Below are positions 22,470 through 34,515 of a DNA stretch of 64,000 nucleotides, piece after piece. This DNA is from Pieris napi (taxonomy: Eukaryota; Arthropoda; Insecta; Lepidoptera; Pieridae). The stretch spans positions 1,882,501 to 1,946,500 of the forward strand of contig NC_062250.1 of the NCBI RefSeq assembly GCF_905475465.1. Reading direction: 5' to 3'. Numbering within the stretch: position 1 is the first letter of the stretch; each line of letters begins with the position of its first letter. A model generated the notes under the pieces. That model worked only from the letters and a program-made list of their open reading frames with translations. It was not told the origin of the DNA and did no database searches. The translations under genes were made by a program, and so were the position numbers.

Positions 22470-24284
22470 TTAGCGGACATTAAACATTTGAAGCAAAAAC
22501 ACTAAATAAGTTATACTAAGATTGATATATCCAAATTGTAGACGCATATTCACTGGAATTGCTCGGAATATGGTCATTATAATAGGCCTCTCCTGTATTA
22601 ATACTAAAAGATTTCTTATGTCTTCTTTCCTTTGGTCTGAAATATAATGTAAAGATATATTAAACGCTACAAGCCCTACTCTCAGCCTCAGATTACTGTA
22701 TCAGTCAGTTTTTTCTATTAGACAAGATCAGCTTTCTTTGTGTGATACACGCCGTTGACATTTTTGGTCTAAGATATGCCATGTTCTACGATGTTTCCTT
22801 TGTCCAATCTCCAGTGATGCACAGCTGGGAGTCGAGCCTACGACATTAGGGATGAAAGACTCACGGCGCCACTACGCTAACTACTAAGTAATATAAAATA
22901 TTCCTTTAAAAAAAAAATTCGTATTTTGAATTAAAGATACAGTAATTAATAATACTATAACTTTTATACCTGTTCTCATTCTAACTTTCTCCATAAGATT
23001 TATTTTCACTTTTTCAAAAATTTCAGCGATGTATTCCATAATAATTATTGGATACAGAGCTGTTGAATAATTCATTATTAATATCGATGTGAATCTTATA
23101 AAGATAAAGATGTCTTGTTTCCACGTGCCATTTAAAACCTGTATTAAAAATATATGTGATTAATAATTTAGCAAATTGAATTGACACAATATTTTAACAA
23201 AATTGTTTACCATTGAAGTTAATTGATATTCAATTAAAATCGTATCGATAAATATGTACGTCAAAAAAGTTCCCATCTAAAAAAAATAATAGATTAAACA
23301 CAACGAATATTTTTTCTGCCGTACATTACAACCCTGCGAAAAAGATAATGATATATAATAAATAATAGTATTAATCCAGTGGCGCAACAATTGGCTTAAG
23401 GTAGCACCAGTTTTTTTACAAAATATAAATTGGTCTGAAATTATTACCCTTTGTTTTCTTTTGTGAAAACCTGATGGTAATAAGACTAGAAGACCAAATA
23501 AAATATAACTCACCAATATGGACAAAGACGGCGATAATTCTTCAAACATTTGGTATATTTTCGAATAAACTTCATGTAAATCTGCATATTGTGTTTCATT
23601 TCGACACCAAATGTTGCTGTTGAGCTTCTTCTGAAATATCTTTACACGAGTGCATAACAGCGAAAACGTCAAATATATAGGTAATCGTGCTGATTCACAT
23701 GAGACTCGCGAAACTATTACAGATAGTGAACAAATATGAAAAAATTGATCTAAATCTTTATTTATACTATACAATATCAAATACCAAATGACAATACCAC
23801 TATGAAATATCAAGAAGATGAGAGTGTTAACTTTAAATTTCCTAACTATTTTGCTGCTGTCAGGACCCGTATCAATCACGGGATTTAATTCAAAAAACTT
23901 TAAAATATGTCTTTCACACGTAAGTAACGAGTTCAAATGCAAAGGTACCCAAAAAGTAATAATATATAAAAATTTTACACTCAAACTAAAATTATAATAA
24001 CAATCGTAAAGAAATAAATACATTTGTAGAAGAAAACTGAATGTGCAATATATTTTTATGATTCGTTTGGATCCAAAATATTCATTGTAATATCCTAATA
24101 TTATTCTAATTATTAAAAAGAATTTAAGATTAAACACGTATCTTTGAGACATGACTGCGGCTACGAAAGCTAAATAAAAATAAAGCTTTTGTAATGTACT
24201 GTGCTTTTTATCTAATGAAACCATTGATATTGATTTCTTATCTAACGGTGAACCGGCACTATCTATAGTCATAAATCGTGACAT
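22470..24284 (-). CDS. Gustatory receptor, complete (GrF, type 1; identical to GrD)
   Basis: Predicted Gr of 390 residues. Exons (minus): 24284-23514, 23276-23211, 23138-22970, 22636-22470 (TAA). Coding sequence, introns and flanks appear identical to GrD. It is either a very recent duplicate or an assembly repeat. Seven-helix layout, splice sites and the ITYLVFLLQM signature are as in GrB. TATAAAAAG is at 24375-24383 and the SINE relic at about 22670-22882. Confidence 0.85.
22670..22882 (-). mobile_element. Old SINE in intron 3 of GrF
   Basis: Duplicate of the GrD intron-3 SINE. Confidence 0.6.
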
Positions 24285-24527
24285 ACTGAAAATTTCAAAC
24301 CTAATTACAGTAAGCATAGAATAATTAATATCGTAATACAGCGAGAAAATGCTGCCAGCGTTAAAGGGACTAAACTTTTTATAGTTGTTTTAATTTCCTT
24401 TTTATTGATTTTTATTATTACTATGTAGGTTAAGAAAATTGTTAATACTGTATATTTCATTGTTATGAGTGCTATTTCACTGTCAGATTAAAAATAAATA
24501 ATTCATTTAATTTCCTATTATATAATA

Positions 24528-25059
24528 GCTTACGCTCTTCCGAAAACTATATCCTTGAAATCCCGTGTCACATGTCCTCCTTTCTTGGCGAGTCCTTTAA
24601 GGTCTCTGCAGTTAGGCTATGGAATTCACTTCCAGTCCCTATTCGCTTAGCTCCTTCTCTATCTTCCTTTAAATTTTTTTCTGTACAAACATTACCTGTC
24701 CATATCGTATTCCTAACTTAAATTATACCTACTAACTGACGTGAGACTGATCTTAAATTAAATTATAATTCATGTGCAATTTTTATTATTATTATCTTCT
24801 TTTTCATGTATCCTTTATTAGTTTAGTTTTTTTTGTTCCTGTTTAGTTTCTTTTTCTTAACAACTATACTATGTCATACATGTATTTTTGCACTTCTTGC
24901 CTACCTTATGTAATTTAATACATTTTTTTTTCTTTTCTCACAGTGGTTGCCTGGAAGAGATCGCTCGAAAGCGATAAGGCCGCCAGTTGCCTTTCCTTTA
25001 CATGTAATTATGTTAAATGTTTATATTATAAAGCAACAATGTGTAAATAAATAAAAAAT
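24528..25059 (+). mobile_element. LINE 3' end, GrF-GrG interval
   Basis: Exact shifted copy of 16936-17467. Confidence 0.75.
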
Positions 25060-25867
25060 AGTATAACTGTAAGCCTATTACAGTAATAGATGAACTTGAA
25101 AGTGAATGAAAAAAATTCGGATTTAATAGGGTTATATTACGTAAACACTGACGATTGCTGAAACATGGGAAAAGAGAAATCTAAATAAAAAGCCATATGA
25201 TTATTGCTTTAACTTTAATCATGAAACCATTTGCAGATGTTTTATTAGCTAGGCTTGAAAATTTAAAGTATATTTTTTTCGAAACAATAGTATCTCTTTC
25301 GAACGAATGTCATATCAATAAATATTAAAATAAATGTGCAATAAATACGCCTGTGATGTAATTTACACTTACATCACAGTCTAAATTTAGATTATTTACT
25401 AAGTCTTAGTAAATCATCTAAGTTTTTAATACAAAATCCAAATGTCAACGATACTATTAACATTTTTTTTAAATGTTAATGCAATAACATTTTTAAGTTA
25501 TGTTTTATAATAAATATAGTTTTAGTTTTCCATGCAATGCTAGTCATTTTAAGTATCAATAGTAATAGACTAAATACGTCAAGTATTTAATTTCATAGAA
25601 ATACAGTTACTATCAATGTACAAATAATAAAATAAAATCAAGTATCAAGTAAGTTTAATCCACAAAATATATTAAACTTTTAGGGATACCATACAATTTG
25701 TTTTTAATTTGCCGCGCTTTTTATTTTTTTTTGCAGTAGCCAGACACTAACAATATGTAATGATATAGAAGTCGTATAGCTTATTATACACAAATCGACA
25801 TAATATTTGTGTTAAAATGTTTATTACTATTATTAAACGTGTAATTAGTTTAAACTATATATTAACG
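25060..25867. other. Array spacer 3' of GrG
   Basis: Duplicate of 17468-18275, including both palindromes near 25350-25415. No gene. Confidence 0.5.
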
Positions 25868-27648
25868 CTAGCGTACATTAAACATTTGAAGCAAACACAC
25901 TAAATAAGTTATAGTAAGGTTGATATATCCAAATTGTAAACGCATATTCAGTGGAATTGCTCGGAATATCGTCATAATAATAGGCCTATCCTGTATCAAT
26001 ACTAAAAGATTTCTTATGTCTTCTTTCCTTTGACCTGAAATAAAATGTAAAGATATATTTAAAACCGGTGACGCTACAAGCCCTACTCTCAGCCGCAGAT
26101 TACTGTATCTGTCTGTTTCTTCTAATAGAAAAGATCAGCTTTCTTTGTGTGATATACGCCGTTGACATTTTTGGTCTAAGACATGCCATGTCCTACAATG
26201 TTTTCTTTGTCCATTCTCCAAGTCCATTGATGCACAGTGATAAAAACCACACGCTCAAGGCGCCACTAGGCTAAAACTACTTTAGAATATAAAATATTGT
26301 TTAAAATTGAATTAAAGATACAGTAGTTATTTATACTATAACTTTTATACCTGTTCTAACTCTCACTTTCTCCATAAGATTTATTTTGACTTCTTCAAAA
26401 ATTTCAGCGACGTATTCCATAATAATTATTGGATACAGAGCTGTTGAATAATTCATTATTATTATCAATGTCAATCTTATATAGATAAAGATGTCTTGAT
26501 TCCACATGCCATTTAAACCCTGTATTAAAATAAAATGTGATTTATAATTTAGCTAATTCAATTCACACAAATTTAATAAAAAAATTATTTACCATTAAAA
26601 TTAATTCATATTCAATTAAAATCGTATCGATAAATATGAACGCCAAAAAAGTTCCCATCTAAAAAAATAATAGATTAAACACAAAGAATATTTTTTCTGG
26701 CGTACCTTAGAGCCCTACAATAAAGATAATAAAATATAATAAATATCAGTACGAATACAGTGGCGCAACAATTCGCTTAAGATAGCTCCAGTTTTTTTGT
26801 ACTAAACATAAATTGGACTGAAATTATTACCTTTTTGTTTTTTTTGTGAGTGATGTAGTAGAAAATCCAATAAAAATATATCTCACCAATATTGACAAAG
26901 ACGGCAATAATTCTTCAAACATTTGGTATATTTTCGAATACATTTCATGTAAATCTGCATATTGTGTTTCATTTCGACACCAAATGTTGCTGTTGAGCTT
27001 CTTTTGAAATATCTTTACCCGAGTGCATAACAGCGAAAATGACAAATATATAGGTAATCGTATTGATTCACATGAGACTCGCGAAACTATTACACATAGT
27101 GAACAAATGTGAAATAATTGATCTAAATCTTTATTTATACTATACAATATGAAATACAAAATGACAATAACACAATGAAAAATCAAGAAGATGTGAGTGT
27201 TAACTTGAAATTTTCTAACTATTTTGCTGCTGTCAGGACCCGTATCAGTCACGGGATTTAATTCAAAAAACTTTAAAATATGCCTTTCACACGTAAGTAA
27301 CGAGTATAAATGCAAAGGTACCCAAAAGCAAATAATATATACGAATTTTACACTCCAACTAAGACTATAGGGACAATCGAGAAGATATAAATACATCTGT
27401 AGAAGAAAACTGAATGTGCAATACATTTTTATGATTCTTTTGGATCCAAAATATTCATTGTAATAACCTAATATTATTCTAATTATTATTATGAATTTAA
27501 GATTAAACACGTATCTTTGAGCCATGACTACTACGGCTATGATATGAAGCTTTTGTAATTTACTGTGCTTTTTATCTAATGATAACATTGATATTGATTC
27601 CTTATCTAACGGTGAACCGGCACTATCTATAGTCATAAATCGTGACAT
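25868..27648 (-). CDS. Gustatory receptor, complete (GrG, type 2)
   Basis: Predicted Gr of 387 residues. Exons (minus): 27648-26887, 26658-26593, 26519-26351, 26034-25868 (TAG). Exons 2-4 and the end of exon 1 are identical to GrE. The first ~150 codons diverge from E and C (AGSP for ASSP, MLSL for MFSL, VVVMAQ for VVDMAQ, KMYC for KIYC, TDTG for TDSG, NTHIF for NMLIF). Its 5' flank lacks the LINE tail seen upstream of C and E and reads ATATAATATAACTG, the uninserted state. TATAAAAAG is at 27736-27744 and the SINE relic at about 26076-26277. Confidence 0.87.
26076..26277 (-). mobile_element. Old SINE in intron 3 of GrG
   Basis: Same insertion and sequence as the GrE copy. Confidence 0.6.
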
Positions 27649-28042
27649 ACTGAAAATTTCAAACCGAATTATACTAAGCTTAGAATAAATATCGTAATAC
27701 AGCGAGGAAATGCTACCAGCGTTAAAGGGACCAAACTTTTTATAGTTGTTTTAATTTACTTTTTATTGAGTTTTTAATAAATTATTTTTATTATTACAAT
27801 GTAGGTTTAGAAAATGTATTTATTAATAATACTGTATATTTCATTGTAATGAGTGCTAATTAGCTGTCAGCTTAAAAATAAATAATTAATTTAATTTCCT
27901 ATTATATAATATAACTGTAAGCCTATTACAGTAATAGATGAACTTGAAAATGAATGAAAAAAAAATTGGATTTATTACAGTGCAGTACGTAAACACTGAC
28001 GATTGTTGAAACATGGGAAAAGAGAAATCTAAATAAATAATA

Positions 28043-28226
28043 ATGGTTTATGCTGCACACTCTATCGAGAGGGGTGAGCTTTGGCCCGTTCAGGGCATAT
28101 GGTCCCTTCGGCTGGTCATTATATGTTCCCGCCCTGCTGATAGAGGGTGGTACGGGGGTGGACTTCTTTAGCCCTTGGTGGGGGCTGCAGCGCGCGAGGA
28201 GAATAGGCTCTACTCGCGCAGCCGAT
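28043..28226. repeat. GC-rich repeat of unknown class, copy 3
   Basis: Diverged, shorter copy of 13672-13956 (GGTTTATGCTGCACAC, TGGCCCGTTCAGGGCATATG, AGCCCTTGGTGGGG). Here it abuts exon 1, not exon 4, of a Gr relic. Confidence 0.55.
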
Positions 28227-28440
28227 TAAAAAAAGTAGGTTTAAAATAGATAAAAAATATCCATTGTAATAACCAAATATTAAATATACTATGAAAACGA
28301 TTTTAAGATTCATCGCATATTTTTTAGTTATTGTCACAGATTTGAGGGTAATAAAATTAATAACGCAAATATAGCTTTTTAACTAATGAAAATATTAGTT
28401 TTTATATTCATAGGTCTACGGCAAACAGCAATGCTCAGTC
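28227..28440 (-). pseudogene. Gr pseudogene relic 4 (exon 1 start only)
   Basis: The minus strand reads a short Gr-like start, TKKYAMNLKIVFIVYLIFGY followed by YNGYF, then runs into the GC repeat. It is a truncated exon 1. The open frame continuing into the repeat (to 28119) is accidental. Confidence 0.7.
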
Positions 28441-28774
28441 ATTATATTTTATTGAAATCGGAATAAAATGAACGTTCAAAGGTTACTTCTACATGTAATA
28501 GTCGAATTTAATCAAATTTATTTTCAAATCTTGATTCTATAAAGATGTAATTTACATAGGCGTCCTTATTACATACTTAAGATGCTACCATGTTAGTTAC
28601 TATGGTTACACCAATACATAGAAAAAAAAACACTTTATTTTTCATAATTCATTGGGCTTCTATAGGTATTAGTGAGGGAGTATTGGAAAATAGCGTGGGT
28701 TCCGAGAATACTGAAAGATCAATGCTTATATAAAGGCGGCTGAAACTTATATCTATTTTATTTTATAATATTAA
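28441..28774. other. Conserved array spacer
   Basis: Homologous to the type-1 3'-flank spacer (CTTATATAAAGGCGGCTGAAAC at 28726-28747), but no type-1 gene follows. A deletion has apparently removed one before GrI. Confidence 0.5.
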
Positions 28775-29014
28775 GGGTCTGTTTCACAAATTTATGGATA
28801 AAGTACCAAATAGCTATGCAACACATAAATTATTTGGAAGATAAATTGTGCTATTTGACATTCATCGGACTCATAACTTATGATGGACTTTATGTGACGA
28901 ATAGCGCTATCTGACTGTCGTGAAACGCAACAATAGTGTTTATCCTACCAATAAGTAATAAATAGCTAATTTGGAACTTATGTAGAACTTATCCGTACAT
29001 TGTGAAACAGACCC
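28775..29014. mobile_element. MITE with TAA target duplication
   Basis: A 240-bp element with inverted ends GGGTCTGTTTCACAA / TTGTGAAACAGACCC, flanked by TAA at 28772-28774 and 29015-29017. Related spacers run from ATAATATTTAGAGAT without it. The three-base TAA duplication suggests PIF/Harbinger mobilisation. Non-coding. Confidence 0.8.
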
Positions 29015-29017
29015 TAA

Positions 29018-29756
29018 GAGATAAAAATCATCTTTGTTTATTGATAGACACGATAGTAAAATCTTTTGCATATTGTATAAAATGTAACCTGTCACTTATA
29101 AGGCCAATAGAATGACCACAGACTAAAATACAATAGAGTCTGGCTGATGAAAGATGATAATTGAATTATTTGAAAACTTTCGGATGGCAACACAGAATGT
29201 CATTGAATTACTTAGGTTAGTATGATTTATTGTCTTGATACTTCATCCACTTACTCATTTTTATTTCTATTATATATTTTTCCGAATAGTTAACAGGTAT
29301 AATAGCCGTAACTTTGTTTTATTTGAGAGAATATTTCGTGTCTTTCGCATTTGAATTTCACACTTGATTTGATTATTCCGGATAAAGTTGTGTTTTATAG
29401 TAAATATAGTTTTAGTTTTCCATGCAATGCTAGTATTTTAAGTATCAATAGTAATAGACTAAATACGTCAAGTATTTAACTTCATAGAAATACAGTTACT
29501 ATCAATGTAAAAATAATAAAATAAAATCAATTATCAAGTAAGTTTAATCCACAAAATATACAAAACTTTTAGGGATACCATACTAATTTTATTTAATTTG
29601 CCGCGCTTTTTATTTTTTCTTGCAGTAGCCAGACACTAACAATATGTAATGATAAAGAAGTCGTATAGCTTATTATACACAAATCGACATAATATTTGTG
29701 TTAAAATGTTTATTACTATTATTAAACGTGTATTTAGTTTAAACTATATATTAACG
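29018..29756. other. Spacer 3' of GrI
   Basis: The first part (to about 29390) is unlike other array spacers. From about 29400 it joins the type-2 3' flank at TTTTAGTTTTCCATGCAATG, missing the palindrome block. No gene. Confidence 0.5.
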
Positions 29757-32700
29757 CTAGCGTACATTAAACATTTGAAGCAAACACACTAAATAAGTTA
29801 TAGTAAGGTTGATATATCCAAATTGTAAACGCATATTCACTGGAATTGCTCGGAATATGGTCATAATAATAGGCCTATCCTGTATCAATACTAAAAGATT
29901 TCTTATGTCTTCTTTCCTTTGATCTGAAATAAAATGTAAAGATATATTTAAAACCGGTGACGCTACAAGCCCTTCTCTTAGCCTCAGATTACTGTATCTG
30001 TCTGTTTCTTTTAATAGAAAAGATCAGCTTTCTTTGTGTGATATACGCCGTTGACATTTTTGGTCTAAGACATGCCATGTCCTACAATGTTTTCTTTGTC
30101 CATTCTCCAAGTCCATTGATGCACAGTGATGAAAACCTCACGCTCAAGGCGCCACTATGCTAAAACTACTTTAGAATATAAAATATTATTACAAAAAATC
30201 TCAGGTTTTTTTGATTAAAGATAGAGTAGTTATTTATACTATAACTTTTATACCTGTTCTAAGTCTCACTTTCTCCATAAGATTTATTTTGACTTCTTCA
30301 AAAATTTCAGCGATGTGTTCCATAATAATTATTGGATACAGAGCTGTTGAATAATTCATTATTATTATGAATGTCAATCTTATAAAGATAAAGATGTCTT
30401 GATTCCACGTGCCATTTAAAACCTGTATTAAAATTAAATGTGATTAATAATTTAGCTAATTTAATTCACACGAATTTAATAAAAAAATTATTTACCATTA
30501 AAATTACTTTATATTCAATTAAAATCGTATCAATAAATATGAACGCCAAAAAAGTTCCCATCTAAAAAAATAATAGATTAAACACAAAGAATATTTTTTC
30601 TGGCGTACCTTAAAGCCCTACGAATAATTAAATAATTAATAGTACTAATCCAGTGGCGCTACAACTAGTAATCCGGTCAAACTATACTAAAAAATAGGGG
30701 TAAGGTAACAAAAATTCCCACTTGGCTGAATATTGGTAGGATTGTTCAATACACTATTATAAAGGAAATGTGAAAAGTCCTCATCGATCCGGCACGTGCA
30801 AAAAATTTACTCGGGGTCAAAGATCACAAAAACGGGATTTTCGCGATTTTCAGCAAAATGGTAAGTTTTATCATAAAATTAGTTTAGACAAAAATTGTAG
30901 ATCAGATAATAATAATAATCTATAAAAAATGTTTAAATACTTTTTTTCCTAAGAGCCACCGTTTTTGAGATATAACGATTCAAAAAATTGAAAGAGTTGT
31001 AATCGTCATAATATGTATAAGTACACCACGTATATACATCACTGAATGCTTAGATAAATTCAGATATGCATGTTTCGTTAAAAATACTCGAAATAAAAAA
31101 CAAGTGCAGTTAGCATGTCTTCCTCCAACCTCAGCGGCTGCTCATCAACATCTTTTTCGGGTATATTACCAAGTTCAAGTGTGGCTTGGTAATCAGTTAG
31201 ACCTAAAAGACTGGGGTTGGAAGCTGGTCGACAATTCATTAGAGCCAGTTCAAACTTTACTTCCACATGCACCAGAAAAACTACTAAACACCATTTTTTG
31301 CAACTGTAAAAAGGGATGTAGTGCTAAATGTGGTTGCAAAAAAGTTGGACTGTTTTGTTCTGTAGCATATACAAACTGTCAAGGCCGGTCATGCTCCAAT
31401 GTTGAATTGCCAACAATTGAAGATTTATTTGATGTTGACGAAGAGACATGCGATGTGTCATTATTGGGACAATTTATTAACACCCAGAATGAAGAAGATA
31501 AAGAAGAAGGAGAAGAAGGAGAAGGAAGAGAAGAAGAACAAGAACAAGAAGAAGAGAAAGCAGAAGTTAATGATGATTTAGATTCAGACGGATAAATTTT
31601 CTTATTTTTTGTAATTTACACCCCTTTCATCATTTTCAACCCTTGTCAATATCTACAGTTATTCAATAGTTTCAAATTAAACAGAATCATAAAAGATCAG
31701 TGGAATAGGCCTACCGGGGAAACCACATTTAAAAAAACGCGCTAAGTACACTACCTCAAAGGTGGCGTGGAAACGTGTGCATATTATGACGATTACAACT
31801 CTTTCAACTTTTTGAATCGTTATATCTCAAAAACGGTGGCTCTTAGGAAAAAAAGTATTTTGACATTTTTTATAGATAATTATCTGATCTACAATTTTTG
31901 TCTAAACTAATTTTATGATAAAACTAACATTTTGCTGAAAATCGCGAAAAACCCGTTTTTGTGATCTTTGACCCCGAATAAATTTTTTTGTATGCGCCGG
32001 ATCGATGAGGACTTTTCACATTTCCTTTATAATAGTGTATTGAGCAATCCTACCAATATTCAGCCAAGTGGGAATTTTTGTAACCTTGGATGTCTAAATT
32101 GACCGGACTATAGCTTCAGATTGCACTAGTTTTTGGATCAAAATACAAATTGGACTGAAATTATTACCATTTGGATTATTTTGTGTTCATTATCTATAAT
32201 AAAAATATATAAACATATAAATATAATAAATATCAGTACGAATCCAGAGTCGCAACAATTGGCTTAAGATAGCTCCAGTTTTTTTTGTACTAAACATAAA
32301 TTGGACTGAAATTATTACCTTTTTGTTTTTTTTGTGAGCGATGTGAAAATCCAATAAAAATATATCTCACCAATATTGACAAAGACGGCAATAATTCTTC
32401 AAACATTTGGTATATTTTCGAATAAATTTCATGTAAATCTGCATATTGTGTTTCATTTCGACACCAAGTGTTGCTGTTGAGCTTCTTCTGAAATATCTTT
32501 ACACGAGTGCATAACAGCGAAAATGACAAATATATAGGTAATCGTATTGATTCACATGAGACTCGCGAAACTATTACACATAGTGAACAAATGTGAAATA
32601 ATTGATCTAAATCTTTATTTATACTATACAATATGAAATACAAAATGACAATAACACAATGAAAAATCAAGAAGATAAGCATGTTAACTTGAAATTTTCT

Positions 32701-33129
32701 AACTATTTTGCTGCTGTCAGGACCCGTATCAGTCACGGGATTTAATTCAAAAAACTTTAAAATATGTCTTTCACACGTAAGTAACGAGTATAAATGCAAA
32801 GGTACCCAAAAACAAATAATATATACGAATTTTACACTCAAACTAAGACTATAGGGACAATCGAGAAGATATAAATACATCTGTAGAAGAAAACTGAATG
32901 TGCAATACATTTTTATGATTCTTTTGGATCCAAAATATTCATTGTAATAACCTAATATTATTCTAATTATTAATATGAATTTAAGTTTAAACACGTATCT
33001 TGGAGCCATGACTACGGCTTTGAAAGCTAAATAAAAATAAAACTTTTGTAATTTACTGTGCTTTTTAACTAATGAAAACTTTGATATTGATTCCTTATCT
33101 AACGGTGAACAGGCACTATCTATAGTCAT
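29757..33129 (-). CDS. Gustatory receptor with transposon in intron 1 (GrI, type 2)
   Basis: Predicted Gr of 386 residues. Exons (minus): 33129-32371, 30561-30496, 30422-30254, 29923-29757 (TAG). Intron 1 is 1.81 kb instead of about 0.23 kb because a 1.44-kb inverted-repeat element (30669-32110) is inserted. Splice sites are intact. The MSRF start codon is changed (reads ILRF), so translation should begin at the next Met (MTIDSAC). The N-terminal part (LVKKHSKLQKFYFYLAFKAV, MAPRYVFKLKF) resembles GrK, while the middle of exon 1 and exon 4 are type 2 (IQDRPI, TITYLVCLLQM). TATAAAAAG is at 33229-33237. Whether the long intron still splices well is unknown. Confidence 0.82.
29965..30165 (-). mobile_element. 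Old SINE in intron 3 of GrI
   Basis: Same insertion as in the other B-to-K genes, lightly diverged. Confidence 0.6.
30669..32110 (+). mobile_element. Long-inverted-repeat DNA element with cysteine-rich ORF
   Basis: A 1,442-bp element bounded by about 330-350-bp inverted repeats (30669-31020 and 31783-32110). Shared blocks include TCCGGTCAA at the tips, CCCACTTGGCTGAATATTGG, TCACAAAAACGGG, TCTACAATTTTTGTC and GAGCCACCGTTTTTGAGATA. A likely TAG duplication flanks it (30666-30668, 32111-32113). It encodes one truncated frame (31020-31595). I cannot assign it to a named superfamily. It sits in intron 1 of GrI in opposite orientation. Confidence 0.78.
31020..31595 (+). CDS. C-terminal part of a transposon-borne cysteine-rich, acidic protein
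   Basis: Open from about 31020 with no Met at the natural start, so this is the tail of a longer protein, or a spliced exon. In order: YITECLDKFRYACFVKNTR, then LACLPPTSAAAHQHLFRVYY, WGWKLVDN, then a cysteine cluster (CNCKKGCSAKCGCKKVGLFC followed by C-x6-C-x4-C) resembling a CXC-type zinc-binding repeat, then a Glu-rich tail ending DDLDSDG. Such tails occur in uncharacterised insect proteins that I believe are transposon-linked. It lies between the inverted repeats of 30669-32110. DNA binding is inference. Confidence 0.6.
   Translation, partial: STPRIYITECLDKFRYACFVKNTRNKKQVQLACLPPTSAAAHQHLFRVYYQVQVWLGNQLDLKDWGWKLVDNSLEPVQTLLPHAPEKLLNTIFCNCKKGCSAKCGCKKVGLFCSVAYTNCQGRSCSNVELPTIEDLFDVDEETCDVSLLGQFINTQNEEDKEEGEEGEGREEEQEQEEEKAEVNDDLDSDG
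32111..32330. repeat. Partial tandem duplication inside GrI intron 1
   Basis: The block AATTGGACTGAAATTATTACC occurs twice, at about 32147-32168 and 32298-32319, each preceded by a related AGCT-CAG...AGTTTTT segment. Other array genes have it once, so a short tandem duplication adjoins the transposon. Confidence 0.6.
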
Positions 33130-33393
33130 AAATCGTAAAATAATGAAAATTTCAAACCTAATTATACTAAGCTTAGAATAAATATCGTAATACAGCGAGA
33201 AAATGCTGCCAGCGTTAAAGGGACCAAACTTTTTATAGTTGTTCTAATTTCCTTTTTATTAATTTTTTAAATATTTTATTTATTACTATGTAGGTTAAGA
33301 AAATTGTTAATACTGTATATTTAATTGTTATGAGTGCTTTTTAACTGTCAGATTAAAAATAAATAATTCATTTAATTTCCTATTATATAATAG

Positions 33394-33814
33394 CTTACGC
33401 TCTTCCGAAAACTATATCCTTGAAATCCCGTGTCATATGTCCTCCTTTCTTGGCGAGTCCTTTAAGGTCTCTGCAGTTAGGCTATGGAATTCACTTCCAG
33501 TCCCTATTCGCTTAGCTCCTTCTCTATCTTCCTTTAATTTTTTTCTGTACAAACATTACCTGTCCATATCGTATCCCTAACTTTAATAATACCTACTAAC
33601 TGACGTGAGACTGATCTTAAATTAAATTATAATGATTCATGTGCAATTTTTATTATTATTATCTTCTTTTTCATGTATCCTTTATTAGTTTAGTTTGTTT
33701 TTTGTTCCTGTTTAGTTTCTTTTTCTTAACAACTACACTATGTCATACATGTATTTTTGCACTTCTTGCCTACCTTATGTAATTTAATACATTTTTTTTT
33801 ATTTTCTTACAGTG
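33394..33814 (+). mobile_element. LINE 3' end, cut by GC repeat, GrI-GrJ interval
   Basis: Same LINE tail as at 9.34 kb, but the 3' UTR stops at TTACAGTG and jumps into the GC-rich repeat. The conserved hairpin and tail are therefore lost. Confidence 0.7.
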
Positions 33815-33975
33815 CTCTTCTCGCACCCTGTTGATACAGAGTGGTACGAGGGCGGTCTTCTTAAGCCCTTGGTGGGGAATGCAGCGCGTGAGGAGAATAG
33901 GCTCTCCTCGCTGCACGCAGCCGCTGTTCGGGTCATGTCCGGGGTGTATATCCGGTGGTGTAATCTCAACTTGGC
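33815..33975. repeat. GC-rich repeat of unknown class, copy 4 (partial)
   Basis: The second half of the repeat only, starting TCGCACCCTGTTGATACAGA and continuing to the Gr exon-4 relic. Confidence 0.55.
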
Positions 33976-34515
33976 CCTGGTGTCTTTATTACGGGAATAG
34001 CTCGGAGTATAGTAATAATAATAGGCTTTTCCTTTATTAACCTCAAGAGGTTACAACAACATCATTTTTGAACTAGACAGTAAAAACTTAAAATTTTCTG
34101 ATTATTATTTTTGCTTATGTATGGGCCAATGTCAGTCACTGTATTCAGAGTAAAATACTTTAAAATACCTATATTTAACACTCGTATATAATGACAAAAA
34201 GAACCCAGCCATCTAGAAAAAAGTAATATATGCAAATGTTATACTTAAACTAACACTATGTTTATATAAATTATTAAAAAAAGTAGGTTTGAAATAGATA
34301 AAAAATGTGCAATAAACTTTCTTTCTTCTTTTTGTCCAAAATATTCATTGTAATAACGAAATATTATTCACATTACGAAAACGATTTAAAAATTAATCAC
34401 ATATTTTTAAGTTATTGTCACAGATAGGAGCACTCCTAATTAATGACGTAAACATTTTGACTAATGAAAATATTAATTTTATATTCCTTGGTCTACGGCA
34501 AACACCAATGCAATA
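33976..34515 (-). pseudogene. Gr pseudogene relic 5 (exon 1 fused to exon 4)
   Basis: Same architecture as relic 2: an exon-4 piece (EKPIIITILRAIP-like) at about 33990-34030, fused to TM2-TM3 and N-terminal pieces of exon 1 up to about 34480. Many stops. Confidence 0.75.

Larger units (their letters stand above)
19183..27192. repeat. Tandem duplication, copy 2 (period 7,592 bp)
   Basis: Second copy of 11591-19600. It covers GrE exon 1, the LINE tail, GC repeat, Gr relic, GrF, LINE tail, and exons 2-4 plus part of exon 1 of GrG. Confidence 0.88.

Noticed and set aside
28119..28337. 72-codon minus frame starting like a receptor
   Set aside because: The Gr-like start runs straight into the GC repeat. 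It is a relic fusion, not a gene.
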